DNA from: Achromobacter spanius
Lineage (GTDB): Bacteria; Pseudomonadota; Gammaproteobacteria; Burkholderiales; Burkholderiaceae_B
Direction: 5' to 3'
Assembly (NCBI RefSeq): GCF_029637605.1
Contig: NZ_CP121261.1
Span: forward strand, 2,666,001-2,730,000
DNA: 64,000 bases
Of this stretch, positions 35,114-45,033 are shown piece by piece. The translations under genes were made by a program, and so were the position numbers. Below the pieces are notes generated by a model. The model was not told where the DNA came from. It made no database searches and saw only the letters and a list, made by a program, of their open reading frames with translations. How positions within the stretch are numbered: the first letter of the stretch is position 1; every line of letters starts with the position of its first letter.

Positions 35114-35119
35114 TATAAT
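35114..35119 (+). promoter_or_regulatory. Possible -10 box of the leuS operon
   Basis: TATAAT about 88 bp before the leuS ATG, right after the stop of the MFS gene. No good -35 match lies 16-18 bp upstream, so the call is tentative. Confidence 0.35.
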
Positions 35120-35206
35120 CAGGGGTTTTGACCGCCACCGCGTCAGGCCGCCCCCGCGTCCACGCGACGGGGCGGCTCACCCTTTTTTGCCACCGTGCCC
35201 GAGCCC

Positions 35207-37864
35207 ATGCAGGAACGTTACCTCCCCACTACCGTCGAAGCGGCCGCCCAACAAGACTGGCAGGCCCGCGACGCCTATCTGGTCCATGAACATGCGAAGA
35301 ACGCCGACGGCTCCGAAAAGCCGAAGTTCTACGCCTGCTCGATGCTGCCCTATCCCAGCGGCAAGCTGCACATGGGCCACGTGCGCAACTACACCATCAA
35401 CGACATGATGGCGCGCCAGTTGCGCATGCGTGGCTATAACGTCCTGATGCCCATGGGCTGGGACGCTTTCGGCATGCCGGCGGAAAACGCCGCCATCAAG
35501 TCCAAGGTGCCGCCGGCCAAGTGGACCTACGACAACATCGCCTACATGAAGAAGCAGATGAAGGCGATGGGTCTGGCAATCGACTGGTCGCGCGAAATGT
35601 GCGCCTGCGATCCCCAGTATTACAAGTGGAACCAGTGGCTGTTCCTGAAAATGCTGGAAAAGGGCGTGGCCTACCGCAAGACCCAGGTGGTGAACTGGGA
35701 CCCGGTGGACCAGACCGTGCTGGCCAACGAACAAGTCATCGACGGCCGCGGCTGGCGGTCGGGCGCGCTGGTTGAAAAGCGCGAAATCCCGGGCTACTAC
35801 CTGCGCATCACCGACTACGCCGACGAACTGCTGGGCGCCGTCCAGAACGACCTGCCCGGCTGGCCCGAGCGCGTGCGCCTGATGCAGGAAAACTGGATCG
35901 GCAAGTCCGAGGGTCTGCGTTTCGCCTTCCCGCACAAGATCGCCGGCCAGGACGGCCAGTTGATCCAGGACGGCAAGCTGTACGTCTTCACCACCCGCGC
36001 CGACACCATCATGGGCGTGACGTTCTGCGCCGTGGCGCCCGAACACCCGCTGGCCACGCACGCCGCGCGCAACAACCCGCAGTTGTCCGCCTTCATTGAA
36101 CAGTGCAAGTTGGGCGGCACGACCGAGGCCGAAATGGCCACGCGCGAAAAGGAAGGCATGCGCACGGGCCTGACCGTCACGCACCCGATCACCGGCGCGG
36201 ACGTCGAGGTCTGGGTCGGCAACTACGTGCTGATGACCTACGGCGACGGTGCCGTCATGGGCGTGCCCGCGCATGACGAACGCGATTTTGCCTTCGCCAA
36301 GAAATACGACCTGCCCATCGCGCAGGTCGTGGACGTGGCCGGCAAGGAATACTCCACCGACGCCTGGCAGGAATGGTATGGCGACAAGCAGTCCGGCCGC
36401 ACCATCAATTCCGGCAAGTACGACGGCCTGTCGCACAAGGAAGCCGTGGACGCCATCGCCGCCGACCTGGGCGCGCAAGGCCTGGGCGAAAAGCAGACCA
36501 CGTGGCGCCTGCGCGACTGGGGCATCTCGCGCCAGCGCTACTGGGGCACCCCGATCCCGATCATCCACTGCGCCGACTGCGGTCCGGTCCCGGTTCCCGA
36601 AAAAGACCTGCCCGTCGTCCTGCCCGACGACCTGATTCCCGACGGCAGCGGCAACCCGCTGGCCAAGAACGAAGCCTTCCTGTCCTGCGCCTGCCCCAAT
36701 TGCGGCAAGCCCGCCCGCCGCGAAACGGACACCATGGACACGTTCGTGGATTCGTCCTGGTACTTCATGCGCTACACCTCGCCGGGCAACGACAATGCCA
36801 TGGTCGACGCGCGCAATGATTACTGGATGCCGATGGACCAGTACATCGGCGGCATCGAACACGCTGTCCTGCACTTGCTGTATGCGCGTTTCTGGACCAA
36901 GGTCATGCGCGACATGGGCCTGCTCAATTTCGACGAGCCCTTCACCAAGCTGCTGTGCCAGGGCATGGTGCTGAACCACATCTATTCGCGCAAGACGCCC
37001 CAGGGCGGCGTTGAGTACTTCTGGCCTGAAGACGTCGAAAACGTCTACGACGACCGCGGCGCCATCACCGGCGCCAAGCTCAAGTCGGACGGCTCGGCCA
37101 TCAACTATGGCGGCGTGGGCACGATGTCCAAGTCCAAGAACAACGGCGTCGATCCGCAATCGCTGATCGACACGTTGGGCGCCGACACGGCACGCCTGTT
37201 CGTGATGTTCGCCAGCCCGCCCGAGCAGACCCTTGAATGGTCCGACTCCGGCGTCGAAGGCTCCAACCGCTTCCTGCGCCGCCTGTGGTCCATCAGCCAC
37301 GCTCGCCGCGACGCGGTTGCGCGTGGCCTGGCCAATGGCGCCGACTGGTCGCAAGCCACCGCCGCCGTCAAGGACCTGCGCCGCGAGGTCTATACGCTGC
37401 TCAAGCAGGCCGACTACGACTACCAGCGCATCCAGTACAACACCGTCGTGTCCGCCTGCATGAAAATGCTGAACGCCATCGATGACGCCAAGCTGACCGA
37501 AGACGCCGCCGCCGATGCCGCCTATGCCGAAACGCTGGGCGTGCTGCTGCGCGTGCTGTATCCGGTGGTGCCGCACATCACCTGGCACCTGTGGCAAGAC
37601 CTGGGCTACGCCAAAGAACTGGGTGACTTGCTGGACGCGCCGTGGCCGCATGTGGACGAAGCCGCGCTGATCGCGGACGAAATCGAGCTGATGCTCCAGG
37701 TCAACGGCAAGCTGCGCGGCTCGATCCGCGTGGCCGCCGGCGCCGCCAAGGAAGACATCGAAAAGCTCGCCGCCAGCCAGGAAGAGGTCGCCCGCTTCCT
37801 GGAAGGCCGTCCGCCCAAGCGCGTCATCGTGGTGCCGGGCAAACTGGTCAACGTCGTAGGCTGA
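35207..37864 (+). CDS. leuS: Leucyl-tRNA synthetase
   Basis: Class Ia synthetase, 885 residues, cytosolic. The ATP site shows HMGH in [18 protein letters not shown] and KMSKS as [11 protein letters not shown]. The CP1 editing domain lies between ([12 protein letters not shown], and [12 protein letters not shown] with the catalytic Asp), and a C-terminal anticodon-binding domain follows. The start is set at ATG 35207 (MQERYLP), as in the Bordetella and E. coli proteins; the GTG at 35195 would add four residues. Very similar to Bordetella LeuS. First gene of an operon with lptE and holA, the arrangement usual in beta- and gammaproteobacteria. Confidence 0.98.
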   Translation: MQERYLPTTVEAAAQQDWQARDAYLVHEHAKNADGSEKPKFYACSMLPYPSGKLHMGHVRNYTINDMMARQLRMRGYNVLMPMGWDAFGMPAENAAIKSKVPPAKWTYDNIAYMKKQMKAMGLAIDWSREMCACDPQYYKWNQWLFLKMLEKGVAYRKTQVVNWDPVDQTVLANEQVIDGRGWRSGALVEKREIPGYYLRITDYADELLGAVQNDLPGWPERVRLMQENWIGKSEGLRFAFPHKIAGQDGQLIQDGKLYVFTTRADTIMGVTFCAVAPEHPLATHAARNNPQLSAFIEQCKLGGTTEAEMATREKEGMRTGLTVTHPITGADVEVWVGNYVLMTYGDGAVMGVPAHDERDFAFAKKYDLPIAQVVDVAGKEYSTDAWQEWYGDKQSGRTINSGKYDGLSHKEAVDAIAADLGAQGLGEKQTTWRLRDWGISRQRYWGTPIPIIHCADCGPVPVPEKDLPVVLPDDLIPDGSGNPLAKNEAFLSCACPNCGKPARRETDTMDTFVDSSWYFMRYTSPGNDNAMVDARNDYWMPMDQYIGGIEHAVLHLLYARFWTKVMRDMGLLNFDEPFTKLLCQGMVLNHIYSRKTPQGGVEYFWPEDVENVYDDRGAITGAKLKSDGSAINYGGVGTMSKSKNNGVDPQSLIDTLGADTARLFVMFASPPEQTLEWSDSGVEGSNRFLRRLWSISHARRDAVARGLANGADWSQATAAVKDLRREVYTLLKQADYDYQRIQYNTVVSACMKMLNAIDDAKLTEDAAADAAYAETLGVLLRVLYPVVPHITWHLWQDLGYAKELGDLLDAPWPHVDEAALIADEIELMLQVNGKLRGSIRVAAGAAKEDIEKLAASQEEVARFLEGRPPKRVIVVPGKLVNVVG

Positions 37865-37875
37865 TGAGGTCAAGC

Positions 37876-38538
37876 ATGTACATCGCCGGGCAACTCTCGC
37901 ACTCCCCCCGCCAATCCTGGCTGCTGCGCGGCGCCTGCCTGGCGCTGTTCATGCTGCTCTCCGCCTGCGGCTTCGCGCTGCGCGGCGTCACCCCAATGCC
38001 GTTCGACACGATGTACATCGGCATGCCGGACAACACGCAGTTCGGCGCCGACGTGCGCCGCGCGTTGCGGGCGGCCTCGCCCAATACCACCCTGGTGGAT
38101 ACGCCCAAGGAAGCGCAGGCCATCCTGCAGCAAGTGAACGATACCCGCACGCTGCGTGAAGTGTCCTTGAACGCGCAAGGCCGGGTCGAGGAATACGAAC
38201 TGGGCATCAACTACACGTTCCGCCTGATCGACAACCAGGGCCGCGCGCTGATCCCGGACACCACCTTGTCCATCTACCGCGAAATGCCGTATGACGACCA
38301 GGTCGTGCAGGCCAAGCAAGGCCAGATCGACAGCCTGTACAAGGCCATGCAGCGCGACCTGGTGTCGCGTCTGCTGCGCCGCCTGACCGCGCCCGATGTG
38401 CATCGCGCCTATGAAGAGGCTGCAGAGCGCGGCGAAAACGGCGAGATCCCGCTGTTCGACCCGAACGCGCCGCAGCAAAGGAGAACGCCCACGCCTTGGC
38501 AAACGCCGTCCACCACGGACCCGGCGATCCTGCGCTAG
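37876..38538 (+). CDS. lptE: LPS-assembly lipoprotein LptE
   Basis: Outer-membrane lipoprotein that plugs LptD and guides lipopolysaccharide to the cell surface. 220 residues. The signal peptide ends in the lipobox LLSAC, with the lipidated Cys followed by GFALRG, the conserved start of mature LptE. The ATG at 37876 has GAGG seven bases upstream; an alternative ATG at 37864 overlaps the leuS stop. The C-terminal tail after about residue 185 is acidic then Pro/Thr-rich and likely disordered. Between leuS and holA, as expected. Confidence 0.94.
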   Translation: MYIAGQLSHSPRQSWLLRGACLALFMLLSACGFALRGVTPMPFDTMYIGMPDNTQFGADVRRALRAASPNTTLVDTPKEAQAILQQVNDTRTLREVSLNAQGRVEEYELGINYTFRLIDNQGRALIPDTTLSIYREMPYDDQVVQAKQGQIDSLYKAMQRDLVSRLLRRLTAPDVHRAYEEAAERGENGEIPLFDPNAPQQRRTPTPWQTPSTTDPAILR

Positions 38539-38541
38539 GCC

Positions 38542-39597
38542 ATGGCACAGTCTTTGGACGCGGACCGACTTGCCGAGCACCTGCAGCGGCCCGGCAACCG
38601 GCTTGCCCCGCTGTATACGGTGTCTGGCGACGAGCCCTTGCTGGTGACGGAAGCTGTTGACACGTTGCGCGCCTCGGCGCGCAACGCGGGCTATACCGAA
38701 CGGCTTTCCATGGTGATGGACGCCCGTAGTGACTGGAGCAGCGTCCTTGCCGCCACCCAGAGCGTGTCGCTGTTCGGCGACCGCCGCATTCTTGAAATCA
38801 AGATTCCCACCGGCAAGCCCGGCAAGGCCGGCGCCGACACGCTGACCAAGCTGGCCGAGCAAGCCGAAAAGCAGGCCGATGCCGACACCCTGATCCTGAT
38901 CGCGCTGCCTAGGTTGGACAAGGCCACCCGCGAAAGCCGCTGGGTCCAGGCGCTTTCGCGCGCCGGCATGATGGTCGACATTGCCAACATCGAACGCGGC
39001 CGGTTGCCTGCCTGGGTCGGCATGCGGCTGGCGCGCCAGAACCAGCGTGCCGACGGCGCCACCCTGCAATGGATGGCCGACAAGGTCGAAGGCAACCTGC
39101 TGGCCGCGCACCAGGAAATCCAGAAGCTGGGCCTGCTGTATCCGGAAGGCCAATTGGCGGCGGAAGACGTGGAACGCGCGGTGCTGAACGTGGCGCGCTA
39201 CGACGTCTTCGGCCTGCGTGACGCCATGCTGGCCGGCGACATCGCGCGCACCATCCGCATGATCGACGGCCTGCGCGCCGAGGGCGAAGCCCTGCCGCTG
39301 GTGTTGTGGGCGGTGGGCGAAGAAATCCGCCTGCTTGCGCGCGTGGCCGAAGCGCGCGCGCTGGGCCAGGATGCCAGTGGCCTGATGCGCCGACTGCGCA
39401 TCTTTGGTGCGCACGAGCGTCTGGCGCTACAGGCGCTGAACAGGGTGCAGCCCGGCGTCTGGCCCGCCGCGGTGCAGCACGCCCATGACGTCGACCGCCT
39501 GATCAAGGGCCTGTCCGTCGCCGGCCGGCTGTCCGACCCCTGGGAAGAAATGACTCGCCTGGCCCTGCGAGTGGCCGCGGCGGGTGGACGACCGTGA
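38542..39597 (+). CDS. holA: DNA polymerase III subunit delta
   Basis: 351 residues, the clamp-loader subunit that opens the beta sliding clamp. The family features are an AAA-like N-terminal domain (PLYTVSGDEPLLVTEAVDTLRA, SLFGDRRILEIKIP), a middle domain (GNLLAAHQEIQKLGLLY) and a C-terminal collar domain. It starts three bases after the lptE stop, so it is translated with it. The LFGDRR segment corresponds to the clamp-contacting region of the E. coli protein. Confidence 0.95.
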   Translation: MAQSLDADRLAEHLQRPGNRLAPLYTVSGDEPLLVTEAVDTLRASARNAGYTERLSMVMDARSDWSSVLAATQSVSLFGDRRILEIKIPTGKPGKAGADTLTKLAEQAEKQADADTLILIALPRLDKATRESRWVQALSRAGMMVDIANIERGRLPAWVGMRLARQNQRADGATLQWMADKVEGNLLAAHQEIQKLGLLYPEGQLAAEDVERAVLNVARYDVFGLRDAMLAGDIARTIRMIDGLRAEGEALPLVLWAVGEEIRLLARVAEARALGQDASGLMRRLRIFGAHERLALQALNRVQPGVWPAAVQHAHDVDRLIKGLSVAGRLSDPWEEMTRLALRVAAAGGRP

Positions 39598-39781
39598 TGG
39601 CGGCACTGCCGCCACCTTCGCCATGCTGTCCCCATGTTTTCCCGTTGCCGTCTCGATGCCTCCGGCCTTGCCGCCGGAGATACACTGAATCCACCGGCCT
39701 CCAGGCGATAGACCTAGACCTTAGACTCCAGCCTTTCAGGTGGCCGATACACCGCCGCTTGAAGCCGCCCCGAAACACTCC

Positions 39782-41062
39782 ATGATTGACGCCGCCATGT
39801 CCTCGTCCTCCATCGAACACGCCATGCTGACCTTGGGCGAAAACGCCCGGCGCGCCTCGCGCGCCATGATGCGCGCCAATAGCGCCGCAAAAAACAAGGC
39901 GCTGCTGGCAATGGCCGACGCCTTGGCCGCCAGCCACGACGAGCTGAAGGCCGCCAACGAGAAAGACGTCTCGGCCGCCCGGGCCAATGGCCTGGAACCG
40001 GCGCTGCTTGACCGCCTGACGCTGTCCGACAAAACCCTGGCCCACATGGCCGAAGGCTTGCGCCAGATCGCGGCGCTACCCGACCCCATCGGCAGCATCA
40101 CCGCCACCACCGTGCGCCCCAACGGCATGCGCGTGGCCCAGATGCGTGTGCCGCTGGGCGTCATCGGCATCATTTACGAATCGCGCCCCAACGTCACGAT
40201 CGACGCGGCCGCGCTCTGCCTGAAGTCGGGCAATGCCGCCATCTTGCGCGGTGGCAGCGAAGCGCTGCACTCCAACATCGCCTTGGGCCGAGTGGTCCAG
40301 ACTGGCCTGGCCGCTGCCGGCTTGCCCCCGGAGGCCGTGCAGGTCGTGGCCACCGCGGACCGCGCTGCCGTGGGCAAACTCATCACCATGACGGAGCATA
40401 TCGACGTCATCGTGCCCCGGGGCGGCAAGGGCCTGATCGCGCGCCTGTCGCAGGAAGCCCGCGTGCCCCTGATCAAGCATCTGGATGGCAATTGCCACGT
40501 CTACATCGACGCGGCGGCCGACCCGGACAAAGCGCATTCCATTGCGTTCAACGCCAAGACCTACCGCTATGGCATTTGCGGCGCCATGGAAACGTTGCTG
40601 GTCGACGCGGTCGCGGCCGTCTCCATTTTGCCCACGCTTGCGGCGGCCTTCGTCGAGCACGGTGTGGAGCTGCGCGGCTGCCCGCGCACGCTGGCTTTGC
40701 TGCCCCACATTACGCCGGCAACCGAAGCAGACTGGGGCACGGAATACCTGGGCCCCACCCTGGCCGTTCGCATCGTGGACACCCTGGATGACGCCATTGA
40801 GCACATCGCACGCTGGGGCTCCGGCCACACTGATTCGATCGTCACCGAAGATTTGTCGGCGGCACAACGCTTCCAGCGCGAAGTGGATTCCAGCTCGGTC
40901 TATGTCAACCTGCCAACCTGCTTCGCGGACGGCTTCGAATACGGGCTGGGCGCCGAAATTGGTATCTCCACCAACCGCTTGCACGCGCGCGGCCCCGTCG
41001 GCCTGGAAGGCTTGACCACCCTGAAGTGGGTGTTGAGCGGCGAAGGCCAGGTGCGCGGCTGA
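39782..41062 (+). CDS. proA: Gamma-glutamyl phosphate reductase
   Basis: Second enzyme of proline synthesis; reduces gamma-glutamyl phosphate to glutamate semialdehyde with NADPH. About 426 residues. Aldehyde dehydrogenase-type fold with the proA segments [41 protein letters not shown] and the catalytic Cys in [14 protein letters not shown]. The start is uncertain: ATG 39782 is taken; ATG 39797 and GTG 39740 are in frame. The 185 bp after holA hold no gene. A GC-rich hairpin follows the stop. Confidence 0.95.
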   Translation: MIDAAMSSSSIEHAMLTLGENARRASRAMMRANSAAKNKALLAMADALAASHDELKAANEKDVSAARANGLEPALLDRLTLSDKTLAHMAEGLRQIAALPDPIGSITATTVRPNGMRVAQMRVPLGVIGIIYESRPNVTIDAAALCLKSGNAAILRGGSEALHSNIALGRVVQTGLAAAGLPPEAVQVVATADRAAVGKLITMTEHIDVIVPRGGKGLIARLSQEARVPLIKHLDGNCHVYIDAAADPDKAHSIAFNAKTYRYGICGAMETLLVDAVAAVSILPTLAAAFVEHGVELRGCPRTLALLPHITPATEADWGTEYLGPTLAVRIVDTLDDAIEHIARWGSGHTDSIVTEDLSAAQRFQREVDSSSVYVNLPTCFADGFEYGLGAEIGISTNRLHARGPVGLEGLTTLKWVLSGEGQVRG

Positions 41063-41068
41063 ACATCA

Positions 41069-41096
41069 GTGGCGCGCGGCCAGCCCCGCGCGCCAC
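41069..41096 (+). terminator. GC-rich hairpin after proA
   Basis: Perfect 11-bp stem (41069-41079 with 41086-41096), six-base loop, no T-run. It may end the transcript partly or protect its 3' end. Confidence 0.45.
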
Positions 41097-41256
41097 GGCT
41101 GACGCAGCCCTGAACACGCGGCATCGCCAAGCCTTCTACAATACGGCCATAAAATTCTGGGTCAGCGCACTGAGTTTTGATTTCTTAGTCCTGCTTTCTT
41201 GGTTCTGCTTTCTTTTCATCCCAACGCGGCGCGCCGCGCAATCTTGAGATCCCCCC

Positions 41257-41637
41257 ATGCATTCACCTGTCATGGCCATGGCCTTCAGCCTATTCGTGCT
41301 TTGCTTCATCACTTGTACGCTCAGCGGCATCGTTCTGTTCTTCTTCAAGTGCAAGGAGATCAACGCCCGACTGAAGCATCCGTATTTGCAGCACCGCCCT
41401 TGGGCCCAGTACCCCCTGTCGATCCAGGCCGCCATCATGCTGGACTATTTTTTCCGCCTGATGTTTCCGGGCACGCGACTCTGGCTGATCGGCAATGCCA
41501 ACGACCTGCTGGGCCACGTTGATCCCAAACAGACACCGCTGTCGCTGAAGTGGCCCATTGTCGGCTTCTGGGGTTCGTGCTGGTTGGGGCTGATTGCGAT
41601 GATCGTCCTGTGGGTCATGCTGTTCCTGGGCCGCTGA
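41257..41637 (+). CDS. Conserved small membrane protein, function unknown
   Basis: 126 residues with two hydrophobic segments, near the N-terminus (MAFSLFVLCFITCTLSGIVLFFF) and at the C-terminus (WPIVGFWGSCWLGLIAMIVLWVMLFLG), and a soluble loop of about 65 residues between them that is rich in aromatic residues. It is probably an inner-membrane protein with both ends on one side. I do not recognise a family. It ends four bases before the hydratase gene, so the two may be translated together. Codon use and composition match the neighbours. Confidence 0.75.
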   Translation: MHSPVMAMAFSLFVLCFITCTLSGIVLFFFKCKEINARLKHPYLQHRPWAQYPLSIQAAIMLDYFFRLMFPGTRLWLIGNANDLLGHVDPKQTPLSLKWPIVGFWGSCWLGLIAMIVLWVMLFLGR

Positions 41638-41641
41638 TCCC

Positions 41642-42427
41642 ATGCAGATCCACATTGAAGACTATCCTGGCAGCGAGGACGCCGCCCGCATCCTGATCGC
41701 CGCGCGCGACGCGGGTGTGGCGGGCCCACGCTTGCCCGCTGACTGCCGTCCGCAATCGCTGGGACAGGCCTTTGCCGTTCAGCAGCGCACCGCGCAAGTA
41801 CTGCACGACATGCGGCAGGACCGCGTCGCGGCCTGGAAGAGCGCGTTGCCGTCCCCCGAGAAGACCGTGGTGGCGCCCATTTACGCATCAGGCACGGCCT
41901 ACGCTGACGCGGGCCCGGTCGCTACGCGCACCAACGTCGTGCGCGTAGAACCTGAAATTGCGTTCGAGCTTGCCCACGACCTGCCCGCCCGTGACACGCC
42001 CTACACCGAAGCCGAGGTGGACGCCGCCGTGGGCAGCGCCCGCTTGGCGCTTGAAGTGCTGGGCTGCCGTTATGCGGCGCCGGAACACGCAAGCCTTCCC
42101 GAGCTGCTTGCCGACCATATGTTCAACGACGGCCTGGTGCTGGGCCCGCGCATTGCGTCGCCCGACGCCGCCCCGGCCAGCATGACGCTGACCTTATTGG
42201 TCAACGGAAACGAAGTGGAGCAACATCCCGGCTTCCATCCCAACGAACAGCCCAAGGCCGGTCTGTACTGGTTGGCCAACTTCCTGCGGGAGCAAGGGCT
42301 GGGCTTGTATGCCGGCCAGCACGTCATCACCGGTTCTTACGCCGGGTTCCTTGACGTGCCTGCCCATCAGGACATCGAGCTGGTCTATGGCGATCTCGGC
42401 GTGCTGCGCGTGCGTTTTGGCACCTAG
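41642..42427 (+). CDS. 2-keto-4-pentenoate hydratase (MhpD/fumarylacetoacetate hydrolase superfamily)
   Basis: 261 residues. The pattern fits vinylpyruvate hydratases and 4-oxalocrotonate decarboxylases: AWKSALPSPEKTVVAPIY, then metal-ligand acids in RVEPEIAFELAHDLP, and the C-terminal VITGSYAGFLDVPAHQDIELVYG. Such enzymes add water to 2-hydroxypenta-2,4-dienoate, a product of meta-cleavage. No other meta-pathway genes lie near it, so the substrate is open. It starts four bases after the small membrane protein. Confidence 0.85.
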   Translation: MQIHIEDYPGSEDAARILIAARDAGVAGPRLPADCRPQSLGQAFAVQQRTAQVLHDMRQDRVAAWKSALPSPEKTVVAPIYASGTAYADAGPVATRTNVVRVEPEIAFELAHDLPARDTPYTEAEVDAAVGSARLALEVLGCRYAAPEHASLPELLADHMFNDGLVLGPRIASPDAAPASMTLTLLVNGNEVEQHPGFHPNEQPKAGLYWLANFLREQGLGLYAGQHVITGSYAGFLDVPAHQDIELVYGDLGVLRVRFGT

Positions 42428-42529
42428 TTGACCCCTTCGCGTGACGTCATCGGGCCTTGCCGCGCCCAGGTGTGCGCGGCAAAGCCCTTGGCGATTCAGT
42501 CCTGGTGATTCAGCCTTGGAGAATCAACG

Positions 42530-43939
42530 TTATTCCGGTTCGGCTATCGTGACGGCGTCGCCGCCGGCTTCAATGATTTCGCCGGCAGCCAGGCATAAGT
42601 CCTCGCGATAACGGCCTGCCACGATCTGCACGCCGACCGGGCTTTGCCCGACGCTGCTCATGGCTTGGCCCATCGCCACCGACAAGCCGGGCAAGCCCAT
42701 GAAGGGCACACCGATCTGTGTCATTTGCGCACGCCACACGCGGGCATAAGCAGCGTCACCTTGCAGATCCAGCTTGTCCGGAAACGGAAGTTCGGCGGAT
42801 ACCGGCAGCAACAGGATGGGGTATTCGGCCAAGAACATTTCCCACATGCGGGTCAACGTTGCCCGGCGCGTCAGCACGGCGGAAAAACTGTTCAGATTGG
42901 CATCGGCCGCCTTGTCACGCTGGCCTCGCAACGCTACCAACGCGCCTTGGTCACCCTCTTTTTCCGCCGCCGCCAGCATGGCGTCATAGCCGTCCGCCAT
43001 CCACATCCGTATCTGAAGATCGGCCGCCTCTTGCATGGGGGGCACGGCATCCAGCGTATCCACCGTCCATCCGGCTTCGGTCAGGCGGCGTGCGGCTTCC
43101 TGCAATGCCTTGACGACCGCGGGTTCGGTATCCATGCCATCGGGGTTCACGCACAACGCGGCACGCCGCGGCACATCCGGCCCCACCAGCTGAGCCGGCA
43201 CCCACCAGGGGTCGCGAGGGTCTGGGGCGGCCAAGACGGCAAGCCCCAGGCGTACGTCTGCAATGGTGCGGCCCAAGGGCCCGGACACCGCCGTAAGTTG
43301 TCCGCCAATAGAGCGTTCAGGCAAGGCTGCGTTGTAAGCCGGCACGCGGCCTAGCGAGGGGCGCAAGCCGTGTACGCCGCAGGCGTAGGCAGGGTAGCGG
43401 ATAGACCCGGCGATGTCGGTGCCATGAGCCAGATGGCCGATGCCTGCCGCCACCGCTGACGCCGCCCCGCCCGACGACCCGCCCGGTGTCAGTGCCGCAT
43501 TTCGCGGGTTGCGTGTGTCGCCATGCAGCGCATTGCCGGTGAACCAGCGCAAGGAAAACGCCGGGGTATTGGTGCGGCCCAGAATAACGGCACCGGCCCG
43601 CAAGAGGTTGTCGACCACAGGGCTGTTCGTGGCGGCGATCAGGTCTTTTTGCAGCTTGACCCCGTTGGTGGTGGCGTGGCCCGCCTGATCGACGTTGACC
43701 TTGACGGTAACGGGTACGCCAGCCAAGACGCCGGGATCTTCCCCACGCGCAAGCTGCGCATCCACGTCGGCTGCCCGCGCCATGACCTCGTCAGGACGAT
43801 GATCCACGACCGCGTTCAGCGCGGGATTCACGGCGTTGAGCCGTTCCAGCGCGCTTTGCGCGGCGTCGACGGCGGACACTTCACGTTTACGGATACGGGA
43901 GGCAAGCTCAACTGCGGACAAACGCCAAAGATCAGACAC
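42530..43939 (-). CDS. Amidase (amidase signature family)
   Basis: 469 residues with the Ser-cisSer-Lys triad of the family: Lys80 in VPVTVKVNVDQ, Ser155 in PGGSSGG and nucleophile Ser179 in GTDIAGSIRYP, with spacings of 75 and 24 as in fatty acid amide hydrolase. Hydrolyses an amide to acid and ammonia. The IAGS has Ala where IGGS is usual. It stands alone, 92 bp from the LysR gene upstream on the same strand. The substrate is not predictable from sequence. Confidence 0.9.
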   Translation of the reverse strand: MSDLWRLSAVELASRIRKREVSAVDAAQSALERLNAVNPALNAVVDHRPDEVMARAADVDAQLARGEDPGVLAGVPVTVKVNVDQAGHATTNGVKLQKDLIAATNSPVVDNLLRAGAVILGRTNTPAFSLRWFTGNALHGDTRNPRNAALTPGGSSGGAASAVAAGIGHLAHGTDIAGSIRYPAYACGVHGLRPSLGRVPAYNAALPERSIGGQLTAVSGPLGRTIADVRLGLAVLAAPDPRDPWWVPAQLVGPDVPRRAALCVNPDGMDTEPAVVKALQEAARRLTEAGWTVDTLDAVPPMQEAADLQIRMWMADGYDAMLAAAEKEGDQGALVALRGQRDKAADANLNSFSAVLTRRATLTRMWEMFLAEYPILLLPVSAELPFPDKLDLQGDAAYARVWRAQMTQIGVPFMGLPGLSVAMGQAMSSVGQSPVGVQIVAGRYREDLCLAAGEIIEAGGDAVTIAEPE

Positions 43940-44031
43940 GCGTCACTCCTGAGATCGTGGATTTTTCGGGCCAAGCAAACCTTAGCGCCTGTCGCGCCCG
44001 CCCACAAGCCGCTACTCATCGCAGGAGTGCG

Positions 44032-44901
44032 CTATTTGTCCCCTTCGAACACCTCGACGATCGCGTCCGCCACCGCTCGCACGCGCGCGGTGCGGTTCAG
44101 ATCACCATGCATGACCAGCCACAAATCGTAAGGCTCGCTACGGCTAGGCCAGATGCGCACCAGGTCTGGATAATCCGGCGCCATATGCGTGGGCAATTCG
44201 CCGATTCCCAGCCCCGCTACCACGGCCTCAAGGATCATCAGCCCGGAATTCAGCTCGATGGCGATACGGCCGTTGCCCGTGGGTTCGCCGCAGAATGTAT
44301 CGGACCACCCCGGCAACACCGCCTGCTGATAGGTCACCAGCGTATGGCCAGCGAACGCGGTGCCCGGGCGCGGCTCGCCATGTGCGGCAAGGTATGCACG
44401 CGACGCATACAAGCCGACCTCCTTGCGGGCCAGGTGGCGCTGGATCAGTTCGGGGTTGTCGGGCTTGATATTGCGGATCGCCAGATCCGCCTCGCGCCGC
44501 GTCAGGTTGCTGATCTGGATCGATGCCGACAGCGCCACACGAATATCCGGATGCTGGGCTTGCACCCGCCGCACGGCCTCCATGATGAAGTGGCTGGCCA
44601 CGGTTTCAGACGCCGCCACGCGCACCACGCCGGACAAGCGATGATCCAGGCCCTGCATCTGCCGCTGCAACTGGTCGGCCGCCTGCTCCATGCGTTGCGC
44701 CGCCGCAAAAGCCAGTTCGCCCGCCGCGGTGGGAACGTAGCCGCCCGGCGTACGCAAGAACAAGCGCGCGTCGAGCGACGCTTCCAGCGCAGCCAGGCGC
44801 CTGCCCGCCGTTGCCTGGTCGATCTGCAACAGGGCCGCCGCGCCGCGCAGCGTGCCGACTCGATAAATGGCCAGGAATATTCTGGCGTTGTCCCAATCCA
44901 T
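44032..44901 (-). CDS. LysR-family transcriptional regulator
   Basis: 289 residues. The DNA-binding domain (FLAIYRVGTLRGAAALLQIDQATAGRRLAALEASL) belongs to the group whose HTH reads QATAGRR instead of QSAVSR. The start at 44901 has AAGGAAGG upstream; the longer frame to 45216 runs into the divergent transporter gene. It is divergent from the MFS gene at 45034, with a perfect 11-bp palindrome (44932-44957) in the gap, so it most likely controls that transporter. The amidase gene follows downstream and may be part of the same unit. Confidence 0.9.
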   Translation of the reverse strand: MDWDNARIFLAIYRVGTLRGAAALLQIDQATAGRRLAALEASLDARLFLRTPGGYVPTAAGELAFAAAQRMEQAADQLQRQMQGLDHRLSGVVRVAASETVASHFIMEAVRRVQAQHPDIRVALSASIQISNLTRREADLAIRNIKPDNPELIQRHLARKEVGLYASRAYLAAHGEPRPGTAFAGHTLVTYQQAVLPGWSDTFCGEPTGNGRIAIELNSGLMILEAVVAGLGIGELPTHMAPDYPDLVRIWPSRSEPYDLWLVMHGDLNRTARVRAVADAIVEVFEGDK

Positions 44902-44931
44902 AGCGGCCTTCCTTTTCATCGACAGCCTTGA

Positions 44932-44957
44932 ATCGTGATGCATTTTTGCATCACGAT
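44932..44957. promoter_or_regulatory. Perfect 11-bp inverted repeat, candidate LysR operator
   Basis: ATCGTGATGCA, TTTT, TGCATCACGAT between the divergent LysR and MFS genes, 31 bp from the LysR start. A perfect repeat of this length in the control region strongly suggests a protein binding site. Confidence 0.8.
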
Positions 44958-45033
44958 AAAGCAGTTTCTCGGATTTTTTGCAGCAAGGAAAGGGCCTAAG
45001 CTTCATTCCTCGAAAAGCCGCAACCGTTACGCC

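Noticed and set aside
35177..37873. Minus-strand frame of 898 codons antisense to leuS
   Set aside because: It mirrors leuS, which has an unmistakable family match; the antisense frame is His/Gly/Arg-rich with no family pattern, as expected for the opposite strand of a GC-rich gene.
41069..41096. Strong terminator after proA
   Set aside because: The stem is perfect but no T-run follows, so it is kept only as a weak hairpin call.
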